A stretch of DNA of 13,121 nucleotides from Verrucomicrobiota bacterium (GTDB lineage: Bacteria; Verrucomicrobiota; Verrucomicrobiia; Chthoniobacterales; JAFAMB01). The position numbers were made by a program, and so were the translations under genes. The notes under the pieces are model-generated. The model searched no databases and was not told the DNA's origin. It worked only from the letters and a program-made list of their open reading frames with translations. This document shows positions 6,985 to 13,121 of this stretch, one piece after another. The number at the start of each line of letters is the position of its first letter. Positions within the stretch are counted from its first letter, which is position 1. The DNA lies in the NCBI GenBank assembly GCA_019241095.1, contig JAFAXJ010000305.1:1-13121 (forward strand), written 5' to 3'.

Positions 6985-8103
6985 TCAACCGAGGAACGGA
7001 ATTGGCCGGTTCGTTGCTCGAAGGTATAAAAAGCAAAGTCCAAGCAACATGAAAATTGCAGCGGGTGTCCATGCAGCGACCATTGGCGGGACTCGAGCGC
7101 CTTGTCCAAGTGCCATAAAAATGTTGCTTGCAGAAAAGAGACCGACAAAAAGCAACAATCCCCCGGCGACACCGCCCAAAGCTCCCCTTCGCGTAAAAAC
7201 GATAGACAACGGGCTTGCCACTAGTATAACGACCAACACGTTCCAAGGCAGCGCAAACCTGTACGCCATCTGAGTCCTGTATTCCGCGAGGTTAGTCGCC
7301 GGAAAATCGTTGTTAGTCTGCAAATATTGCTGAAGCTGCGGCACTGTCATAAATTTCCCCTTCAGTACCGAGCTACCCAGACGCCACGGTGTCTCGCTCC
7401 AGCCTGCAAACTCTCGTGAGTCGAAAAACTCGTCTCGAATCACATTACCTTTTGGGTCCACGTAAGAAATCTTGCCATGATAAAATGTCCAGACACCTCG
7501 ATTGGCATCATAGCTCGCATTTTGGCCGTAAAGACGAAACAAAATGGTCTGTGAGGCATCTTGCTGAATCATAACGACGTTTTGCAACTCTTCAGTTTTC
7601 CTGTTTAAAAGTTGCATAAACCAAATTCGGTGATCAGTCCGGTTTGGAAACACGTTACCTTCCAATCGTGAGTTACGCGATTTTCCGCGAGCAAGTTCCT
7701 CCAGCAAATAGGTGGCTGCCCACTCACCTCGCGGCGCCAAGTCATAATTGAGCCAAGTACAAGCGCCAGTAAGTAACAAGCCAAAGACGAGAAGAGGTGT
7801 AAGAATCCGGGATATACTTACTCCGGCGCTCAGCATGGAGACAATCTCATTACGACGCGACATGCGAGTCAGGACATAAAGGAGGCCGAGTAGAACGCAA
7901 AGAGGCATCCAGGTCACAACAATGAAAGGGATCTGGGTGAGGTAAAATTCCGCTACTGCGGAGAAGGATAGATGTGCTTCCTGGATCTCGTTAGCGTGTT
8001 CTCCCAAATCGTAGACAAGCCAGATCGCAACCAGTCCAAACAGAGAGTAAAAGAACGGTACTAAAAAGTTTTTCAGCAGATAACGGTCAAATATCCTGAA
8101 CAC
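6985..8103 (-). CDS. LptF/LptG-family LPS export permease
   Basis: A 372-residue YjgP/YjgQ-family (PF03739) permease. In the known system LptF and LptG pair in the inner membrane with the LptB2 ATPase and extract LPS for delivery through LptC, LptA and LptDE. The expected layout is visible: N-terminal 'IFDRYLLKNFLVPF' (4-17), membrane segments near 14-33, 52-78 and 99-119, a periplasmic jellyroll-like region at about 120-285, then three more segments near 286-306, 311-336 and 342-363. 'RMSRRNEIVSMLSAGVS' (80-96) is the conserved cytoplasmic coupling region seen in both paralogues. The segment 'ASPLSIVFTRRG' before the fifth helix is also typical. I cannot decide between LptF and LptG from sequence alone. 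The start is GTG at 8103, giving the canonical N-terminus. It is divergent from the helicase gene, with tam 9 bp downstream. Its presence argues for an LPS-bearing outer membrane. Confidence 0.92.
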   Translation of the reverse strand: MFRIFDRYLLKNFLVPFFYSLFGLVAIWLVYDLGEHANEIQEAHLSFSAVAEFYLTQIPFIVVTWMPLCVLLGLLYVLTRMSRRNEIVSMLSAGVSISRILTPLLVFGLLLTGACTWLNYDLAPRGEWAATYLLEELARGKSRNSRLEGNVFPNRTDHRIWFMQLLNRKTEELQNVVMIQQDASQTILFRLYGQNASYDANRGVWTFYHGKISYVDPKGNVIRDEFFDSREFAGWSETPWRLGSSVLKGKFMTVPQLQQYLQTNNDFPATNLAEYRTQMAYRFALPWNVLVVILVASPLSIVFTRRGALGGVAGGLLLFVGLFSASNIFMALGQGARVPPMVAAWTPAAIFMLLGLCFLYLRATNRPIPFLG

Positions 8104-8117
8104 AGAAGTAAGGGGAA

Positions 8118-8146
8118 TAGATAAACTGCTAGTTGCAGACTGTAAA
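8118..8146 (-). promoter_or_regulatory. Candidate sigma-70-like promoter for the permease-tam pair
   Basis: On the minus strand TTTACA (5 of 6 to the -35 consensus, 8141-8146) is separated by exactly 17 bp from TATCTA (3 of 6 to the -10, 8118-8123). Transcription would begin about 8 nt before the GTG at 8103, giving a nearly leaderless message. The poor -10 and tiny leader keep confidence low. Confidence 0.25.
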
Positions 8147-8202
8147 TCGCTTGATGATTGTACAGATTCTACTCAGAGCGCTCAGGAAAGATGGCTTTGA
8201 GG

Positions 8203-8216
8203 TCACAACAGTGTGA
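8203..8216. other. Short inverted repeat over the helicase start codon
   Basis: TCACA and TGTGA flank a 4-nt centre across the GTG proposed as the helicase start. The half-sites resemble CRP/FNR-type half-sites but in the opposite order and spacing, so this is not a normal site for those regulators. A perfect 8-bp palindrome GAGCGCTC lies nearby at 8176-8183. Both may be chance. Confidence 0.12.
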
Positions 8217-10189
8217 TCGCTCTACGTGAACATTTTGATAGCGAGTTTGGGGAGAACATTCATTCAATGTTCGGCAAAGATGGGCTACTTTCAAAGGCCA
8301 AAAAATTTGAGTACCGGGCAGAGCAGCAGCAGATGGCTGTCGAAGTGGCAAGAGCTTTAGAAGCCGCCCACCCGCTTGTGATCGAGGCTGGCACCGGTGT
8401 CGGTAAATCCCTGGCATATTTGATCCCTTCCATTTTGTTCAGCTTGGAGAATCATCGAAAAGCGATTGTTTCGACCCATACGATCAATCTTCAGGAACAG
8501 CTGTTAGGAAAAGACATCCCGATTGTACGCAAACTTCTTAGCCATCCTTTCGAAGCAGCTCTGTTGAAAGGCCGTCACAATTATCTCTGTCCTAATCGGC
8601 TGGATCGAGCGTTGAAGGCGGGAAATGAATTGTTTACCAGCCCTGAACAGCAAGAATTATTGCGCATCAAAGCGTGGAGCGAACAAACGAAAGATGGAAC
8701 TCTGAGCGAAATTGACCCGGACCCTTCTGTCTGGAGCCAGGTTTGCAGCGAAGCTCACATCTGCACGCCAAAGGTTTGCGGAACAGAGGGCCGCTGTTTT
8801 TACCAGAATGCCCGCAGGAAATTGATCTGTGCCGATGTGATCGTAATGAATCACACTCTGTTTTTTTTGCTTTTAGCGAGCATGGGAGATTCGGACCGCA
8901 GAACGCATGGATATCTTTTCCCTAATGATTTTGTCATCTTTGACGAAGCGCACACTTTAGAATCAGTTGCGGCACGTCAAATCGGAGTTGGCGTGTCCCA
9001 ATATGGACTCAAGCAGACACTGCAAAGGCTTTATAATCCGAAGACTCAAAAAGGAATATTCACAGCTTTAAGAGCGCAAGAAGCAATCCGGGAAACGACA
9101 GCAACCTGGGAAGCGGTGGACAAATTTTTCGGAATTATCGAACTAACAGCTGATTTTCAAAAAAGCAAAGAATACCGGGTCAGAGCACCCGGCTTGGTAG
9201 ATGACACGATCTCTATTCCATTGGCTCGGATCCAATCCGCGGTCATTGAGGTGATCAAAACGTTGGATGACGAAACGTTAAAGAGTGAGTTGCAGGATCT
9301 TGGAAGACGAATCCGTGATGCGCGGACCGGCGTGGACGATTTCCTCCAGCAGAAACCAGACAACTATGTGTACTGGATCGAGCAAACGGGCAAAACGGCG
9401 GCCAGCCTAACCCTGAACGCTGTGCCGATAGATATAGCCTTGGTTTTAAACCGCATGTTGTTCAAAGAAGAAAAAACGTGTGTAATGACGAGCGCAACGC
9501 TATCGGTGGGTCGCGATGATCTGGCATATTTCCGCAATCGCGTCGGCGGTTACGATGCGGCAGCGACGAAGATAGGCAGCCCCTTTGATTACGAGAAGCA
9601 GATGCGCATCTTCGTTGTCCAGAAAGTGCCTGACCCGCGAGATCCAGAATACGAGAAAGAGCTGGAACGATGGATCGGCCACTTTCTCGAAAAATCTAAA
9701 GGCCGTGCATTTGTATTGTTCACCAGTTACAAGACGCTGAGCAGTTTGGCTGAACGCATGAAGCCGCTGCTCTCGAGACGTTACACCTTCATGGCGCAGG
9801 GCCATGGTATGTCTCGCACCCAGATGCTTGAACGCTTCAAACTCACAAATGACGGAGTTTTATTCGGGACCGACAGCTTCTGGACAGGGGTTGACGTTCC
9901 TGGCGAGGCACTGTCCAACGTCATTATCACGAGATTGCCGTTTGCCGTTCCCGATCACCCGATTGTCGAGGCGAAACTGGAATTCATTGAGTCAAATGGC
10001 GGAGATCCTTTTCTAGAGTACTCTTTGCCTGAAGCGATTCTGAAACTCCGGCAAGGAGTAGGTCGCCTGATTCGGACAAAAACTGACAGTGGTTTAATCG
10101 TCATACTCGATCAGCGCATTCTCAACAAGCACTACGGAAAGGCCTTCTTGCAGGCACTGCCACCTTGTCCTGTGGAGATCGTCAAATAG
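8213..10189 (+). CDS. DinG/XPD-type iron-sulfur ATP-dependent DNA helicase
   Basis: A 658-residue superfamily 2 helicase of the DinG/XPD branch. Walker A is 'EAGTGVGKS' (58-66). Motif Ia is around 'STHTINLQEQL' (87-97). The Walker B box is DEAH (244-247). Motif VI is 'QGVGRLIR' (614-621). Four cysteines, Cys126, Cys184, Cys189 and Cys195, have the C-x4-C-x5-C spacing of the E. coli DinG 4Fe-4S ligands (120, 194, 199, 205); a fifth, Cys178, is extra. Relatives unwind DNA 5' to 3', clearing R-loops and damaged or stalled forks. There is no N-terminal exonuclease domain, so this is the DinG rather than the DinG-exonuclease form. The GTG at 8213 has a weak GAGG 10 nt upstream. An in-frame ATG at 8267, with GGGGAG 12 nt before it, is a serious alternative giving 640 residues. 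The following methyltransferase begins 15 bases after its stop. Confidence 0.93.
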   Translation: MIALREHFDSEFGENIHSMFGKDGLLSKAKKFEYRAEQQQMAVEVARALEAAHPLVIEAGTGVGKSLAYLIPSILFSLENHRKAIVSTHTINLQEQLLGKDIPIVRKLLSHPFEAALLKGRHNYLCPNRLDRALKAGNELFTSPEQQELLRIKAWSEQTKDGTLSEIDPDPSVWSQVCSEAHICTPKVCGTEGRCFYQNARRKLICADVIVMNHTLFFLLLASMGDSDRRTHGYLFPNDFVIFDEAHTLESVAARQIGVGVSQYGLKQTLQRLYNPKTQKGIFTALRAQEAIRETTATWEAVDKFFGIIELTADFQKSKEYRVRAPGLVDDTISIPLARIQSAVIEVIKTLDDETLKSELQDLGRRIRDARTGVDDFLQQKPDNYVYWIEQTGKTAASLTLNAVPIDIALVLNRMLFKEEKTCVMTSATLSVGRDDLAYFRNRVGGYDAAATKIGSPFDYEKQMRIFVVQKVPDPRDPEYEKELERWIGHFLEKSKGRAFVLFTSYKTLSSLAERMKPLLSRRYTFMAQGHGMSRTQMLERFKLTNDGVLFGTDSFWTGVDVPGEALSNVIITRLPFAVPDHPIVEAKLEFIESNGGDPFLEYSLPEAILKLRQGVGRLIRTKTDSGLIVILDQRILNKHYGKAFLQALPPCPVEIVK

Positions 10190-10203
10190 ACAGCCTTGAA
10201 TTC

Positions 10204-11463
10204 ATGCCTGCATGCACCGATGCGGTAATCGCTTTTGTGTCTCTTCTGGAAGCGAGCCTTCAAGATCTTAGCTTCCAAAAACTCACGCTGGGAAACTTCA
10301 AAGGTCAACCTGAGGATCTGGAGCATATCTATGTCCGCTTGATCGTTCTGAAAAAGGGAGTACGGCTCAGCTTTTTGCATCGGCACACCCATTCAGATCA
10401 AACCTCAAGCTATTTAATTTCGGAAGGTTTGGCAAAGCTGCGGGATTGGATAGGCGTAAGTAGCTTGGCGGCGACGCTTTTGACCAACAGCCATAGGTAT
10501 CAATTGATTTGTAATAGAAAAGGTAAACCAAGACTCGTTACAAGCCGAGCTGAGGCCCAAGAAGATCGTAAGCACGACCGATCAAAAACAAGGCTCCTTC
10601 GTGACGAGGCTTTTTTGTGGCGGCTTGGTATTCTCGGTCCTGACGGCAAGCCGAAAACACACATGGGTGATAAATACCGGCAAATCCACCAATTCATCGA
10701 AATTCTTGCACCGGCTCTTCGATTTTTATCTAACAAAAGCAGTTTACGTGTAATCGATATGGGCGCAGGAAAGGGCTATCTCACTTTCGCATTGTATTCC
10801 TTTCTGGACCAGGAAGGCTTTCATCCCAACGTCTTGGGCATAGAAGCTCGTGAGTCTCTGGTCAGCTTTTGCAACAGTATCGCGGGTCAATGCGCATTTA
10901 ATAATTTGCGATTCCAATCAGGTGAGATCAGCACTGTCAAAGAAGAAAAACTCGATGTTCTAGTTGCTCTGCACGCGTGCGATACCGCGACGGATGATGC
11001 ACTTTTCTATGGCGTTAGACATGGCACAGAACTGATTCTAGCTGCCCCATGCTGTCACAGAGAACTCCGGCCGCAAATCGTTGCTCCTCCTGGACTAGAA
11101 CCGCTGTTTCGATATGGCATCCAGCAGGAAAGGATGTCGGAAGCGATCACAGATTCTCTGAGGGTTATGTTTCTTCAAGCCAGCGGGTACAAAAGTCGTA
11201 TTCAGGAATTCGTTGCTGTCGAGCATACGATGAAAAACCTACTCATCATGGCTCGGAAAAACTCCAGAGCGCAGGAAAAGTCGGCTATGCTAAATTCGGC
11301 CAAAGAGTTCCAGGCGCTCTTTTCCATCAAACATCAGCGGCTTGGAGATCTCTTGCGCGGGATTTTGGCGCCCGACAATGAAGCGCTGCATCCCCGGAAC
11401 ACAGAAGACTTGGCGGCCTTTTCCTATGAAACTGACGCAACGCGGGAAAGCGCCGCGAGATGA
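10204..11463 (+). CDS. Methyltransf_32-type SAM-dependent methyltransferase
   Basis: A 419-residue protein with a C-terminal class I methyltransferase domain. SAM motif I is 'VIDMGAGKGYLTFAL' (183-197). A post-I acidic residue is in 'VLGIEARE' (210-217). The sequences 'LVALHACDTATDDA' (253-266) and 'APCCHREL' (281-288) are characteristic of Methyltransf_32 (PF13679), seen also in METTL25/GSTCD-like proteins and reminiscent of TRM13 tRNA methyltransferases. The N-terminal about 130 residues form a separate region ending in a basic 'HDRSKTRLL' (124-132); together with 'GKPKTHMGDKYRQIHQFIE' (148-166) it could bind nucleic acid. The substrate is unknown; RNA is a reasonable guess from the relatives. 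I chose the ATG at 10204 over an in-frame TTG at 10165 that would overlap the helicase by 25 bp. No Shine-Dalgarno. The last 40 bp overlap the ABC ATPase gene tail-to-tail. Confidence 0.85.
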   Translation: MPACTDAVIAFVSLLEASLQDLSFQKLTLGNFKGQPEDLEHIYVRLIVLKKGVRLSFLHRHTHSDQTSSYLISEGLAKLRDWIGVSSLAATLLTNSHRYQLICNRKGKPRLVTSRAEAQEDRKHDRSKTRLLRDEAFLWRLGILGPDGKPKTHMGDKYRQIHQFIEILAPALRFLSNKSSLRVIDMGAGKGYLTFALYSFLDQEGFHPNVLGIEARESLVSFCNSIAGQCAFNNLRFQSGEISTVKEEKLDVLVALHACDTATDDALFYGVRHGTELILAAPCCHRELRPQIVAPPGLEPLFRYGIQQERMSEAITDSLRVMFLQASGYKSRIQEFVAVEHTMKNLLIMARKNSRAQEKSAMLNSAKEFQALFSIKHQRLGDLLRGILAPDNEALHPRNTEDLAAFSYETDATRESAAR

Positions 11464-12920
11464 ATAATTCTCTCTTCCGTAGCTTCAGCCCTGCTTAGTT
11501 CTCCAGACACGCGACCCTGACGCATCACTACAATCCGGTCTGCCAAGGCTAAAACTTCCGGTAAATCACTCGAGATCACCAGGATAGCGATACCCTCAAG
11601 AACTAATTCATCGAACAGAGCGTAGATTTCTGCCTTGGTGCCGATATCAACTCCGCGAGTCGGTTCATCCACAATCAAAAGACGAGGCTCGACAGCAAGC
11701 CATTTCGCAAGCAGTACTTTCTGTTGATTTCCTCCGCTCAACAAGCCGGTCCGCTGTTCCGAGGTTGGAGTGCGCACTCGCAATCGTGAGATATAGCGAT
11801 CGACCAAAGCGTTCTCATTTGCGCGATTAACAAAAGGTCCTACGGCAAGATTGCGCAACTTAGCAAGCGAGATATTATCCCCCACCCCACCATTAAGCAC
11901 CAAACCCATCAATTTACGATCCTCCGGAACAAATGCGACGCCTGCAGCCAAGGCGTCGTTGGGTTGGCGAATTTGAACCCTCTTACCATTCAGTAATATC
12001 TCGCCCCGATCAGCAGGAGGTGATCCAAAAATACCTAACGCCAGTTCACTGCGGCCCGCGCCGATCAAGCCGGCCATTGCAACCATCTCTCCGCGACGCA
12101 CAAAAAAACTAACGTCCGAATACTGGTTCCTTCTTGTTAATCCCTTAACCTCCAAAACAACGTCTGTAACCTGGGCTCGCGATCGATGAAATTGGAGAAG
12201 CTCTCTGCCGACCATTAGTCGGACTACCTCATCATCGCTGGTTTCTTGGATCCTTGCCGTACGGACATGTTGCCCGTCTCTTAAGACCGTAACTGTATTA
12301 CAAAGGGAAAAGACCTCTGGCAATCGGTGTGAAATATACAAGATAGTAACTCCACGAGATTGCAGCTCTTTCACAACTCGAAATAACAGCGCAGACTCTG
12401 TCTCCGAAAGGCTTGATGTTGGTTCATCTAAAATTAAAAGCCGAGGATCCCGAATCAGGCTCTTGCATATTTCAATCAACTGCTGCTGCGCGACGGTCAG
12501 GGAGCGCACCACCCGGTCGGGATCGAAGTGCAAACCCAGCCGATTCAACGCCTTGATCGCCCGATCGCGGAGTTTAGATCGATGCAGAAAACCAAATCGA
12601 TTCGGTTCAATTCCAAGCAGAATGTTTTCTGCAATCGAGAGATTCGGCGCTAGATTCAGCTCCTGATAGACAATCGCGATACCCTTCTCCTGAGCTTCGG
12701 CCGTACTGCTAAAATGAACCATTTCACCTCGAAATTCCAGGCTGCCGCTATCCGGTTGATGGACTCCGGCAAGCACCTGCATCAACGTGCTTTTTCCCGC
12801 GCCATTTTCACCCATGATTGCATGAATACTGCCCTGCTCAACTTCGAAAGAGACGTTCTGAAGCGCTTGGACGCCCGGAAAGCGTTTTGAAATTTCTTGT
12901 ATTTTGAGAAGGGCAGCCAT
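11424..12920 (-). CDS. Sugar ABC transporter double ATPase (RbsA/MglA/XylG type)
   Basis: A 498-residue tandem ATP-binding subunit of a CUT2-type sugar importer, the usual family length. Domain 1 has an intact Walker A 'GENGAGKST' (38-46), Q-loop Gln86, the family's relaxed signature 'LTVAQQQLIEICKSL' (141-155), Walker B 'LLILDEPTSSL' (161-171) and switch His198 in 'ISHRLPEV'. Domain 2 is degenerate as in RbsA: Walker A-like 'GLIGAGRSE' (284-292) has Arg290 where Lys is expected, while 'LSGGNQQK' (394-401) and 'LLIVDEPTRGVD' (414-425) are intact and 'SSDLPEV' (450-456) lacks the switch His. It would sit on the cytoplasmic face and energise import of a monosaccharide; the exact sugar cannot be read. 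It follows the binding-protein gene by 55 bp. No permease gene follows, since the next gene is convergent, so a partner permease must lie beyond the right edge or elsewhere. No Shine-Dalgarno. Confidence 0.95.
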   Translation of the reverse strand: MAALLKIQEISKRFPGVQALQNVSFEVEQGSIHAIMGENGAGKSTLMQVLAGVHQPDSGSLEFRGEMVHFSSTAEAQEKGIAIVYQELNLAPNLSIAENILLGIEPNRFGFLHRSKLRDRAIKALNRLGLHFDPDRVVRSLTVAQQQLIEICKSLIRDPRLLILDEPTSSLSETESALLFRVVKELQSRGVTILYISHRLPEVFSLCNTVTVLRDGQHVRTARIQETSDDEVVRLMVGRELLQFHRSRAQVTDVVLEVKGLTRRNQYSDVSFFVRRGEMVAMAGLIGAGRSELALGIFGSPPADRGEILLNGKRVQIRQPNDALAAGVAFVPEDRKLMGLVLNGGVGDNISLAKLRNLAVGPFVNRANENALVDRYISRLRVRTPTSEQRTGLLSGGNQQKVLLAKWLAVEPRLLIVDEPTRGVDIGTKAEIYALFDELVLEGIAILVISSDLPEVLALADRIVVMRQGRVSGELSRAEATEERIIHLAALSRVASVS

Positions 12921-12975
12921 GGCTTCGGCAGCATGTCCGGCTTTGCGTTACTTTGGGAAGCCGCCGCAACTAGTC

Positions 12976-13121
12976 CTATTTAAGGAATTCCCCCACGTTC
13001 TTCGCCGTCACCACATCGACCCCTGTATCAACTACAGGCGGAACCTTGTTCCCGTTAGTCAGTTCGTTCAGCACGTCGACACTCTTTGTTCCCATCGCAT
13101 AAGGTCTCTGACCGATCAAAG
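12976..13121 (-). CDS. Sugar ABC transporter periplasmic binding protein (C-terminal fragment)
   Basis: The reverse strand at the right edge has an open frame ending in TAG at 12976, giving the last 48 residues of a protein that continues beyond the window. The visible part reads 'LIGQRPYAMGTKSVDVLNEL', then '...VPPVVDTGVDVVTAKNV', ending 'GEFLK'. This is the C-terminal signature of the RbsB/LacI-like periplasmic binding fold (Peripla_BP_4), where 'DTGVDVVTAKNV' packs the last strand against the cleft hinge. It is the upstream partner of the RbsA-type ATPase and would deliver a sugar in the periplasm. The signal peptide and binding-site residues are outside the window, so the ligand cannot be assigned. 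Confidence 0.88.
   Translation of the reverse strand, partial: LIGQRPYAMGTKSVDVLNELTNGNKVPPVVDTGVDVVTAKNVGEFLK

Noticed and set aside
6866..7246. A 126-codon open frame on the minus strand overlapping lptF/G and tam
   Set aside because: It is in a different frame from two clear genes on the same strand and shows no domain.
8203..8216. A CRP/FNR-type operator at the helicase start
   Set aside because: The TCACA/TGTGA halves are in reversed order with a 4-nt centre, unlike the TGTGA-N6-TCACA arrangement; kept only as a low-confidence dyad.
1..13121. A defence island, prophage or other mobile region
   Set aside because: No integrase, transposase, att-like repeats, CRISPR array, restriction gene or toxin-antitoxin pair; the DinG-like helicase alone is a normal housekeeping gene and is not next to type IV CRISPR genes.

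Overview
The window looks like ordinary bacterial chromosome at roughly 50% GC, densely packed with single-copy housekeeping and accessory genes. I see no rRNA, tRNA, CRISPR array, insertion sequence, integrase or phage gene. The gene style suggests a Gram-negative, possibly soil-living lineage. It has an OmpA-type peptidoglycan-binding domain, an Lpt-type permease that implies an LPS outer membrane, and very few Shine-Dalgarno sites. The LptF/G-like permease and the DinG-like helicase resemble what I remember of Verrucomicrobiota (Chthoniobacterales-like) proteins. That placement is an inference, not something the sequence proves.

Layout, left to right. Positions 1-380 (+) hold the C-terminal end of an OmpA-family protein. 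Next comes a minus-strand block, 539-3573, read right to left: a GYF_2/DUF4328 membrane protein, an AI-2E/PerM-type transporter, a VOC-fold (glyoxalase-like) protein and an exported PEBP/YbhB-like protein. The last two overlap by 26 bp. At 3840-5021 (+) is a PRC-barrel/DUF2382 stress-type protein with a glycine-zipper segment and internal TGVG-like repeats, closed by a strong intrinsic terminator at 5041-5072. An intergenic region of about 330 bp follows, with one weak small-ORF candidate. Then a YdfG-type dehydrogenase (+) converges on a minus-strand pair, an LptF/G permease followed 9 bp later by trans-aconitate methyltransferase (tam). Divergent from the permease is a plus-strand pair: a DinG/XPD-type iron-sulfur helicase and a Methyltransf_32-type methyltransferase. 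The right end is a minus-strand sugar ABC transporter segment: the C-terminus of a periplasmic binding protein, then a full RbsA/MglA-type double ATPase whose 3' end overlaps the methyltransferase tail-to-tail by 40 bp.

How the genes fit together. Only three linkages look functional: the binding protein with the ATPase (one sugar importer), the helicase with the methyltransferase (cotranscribed, joint role unknown), and the minus-strand membrane/VOC/PEBP group (probable operon). The others look like independent units. I did not find a convincing new multi-gene system. The most unusual points are the DUF2382 protein architecture, the helicase-methyltransferase pairing, and the near absence of Shine-Dalgarno sequences together with promoter-like hexamers lying about 15 nt upstream of start codons.
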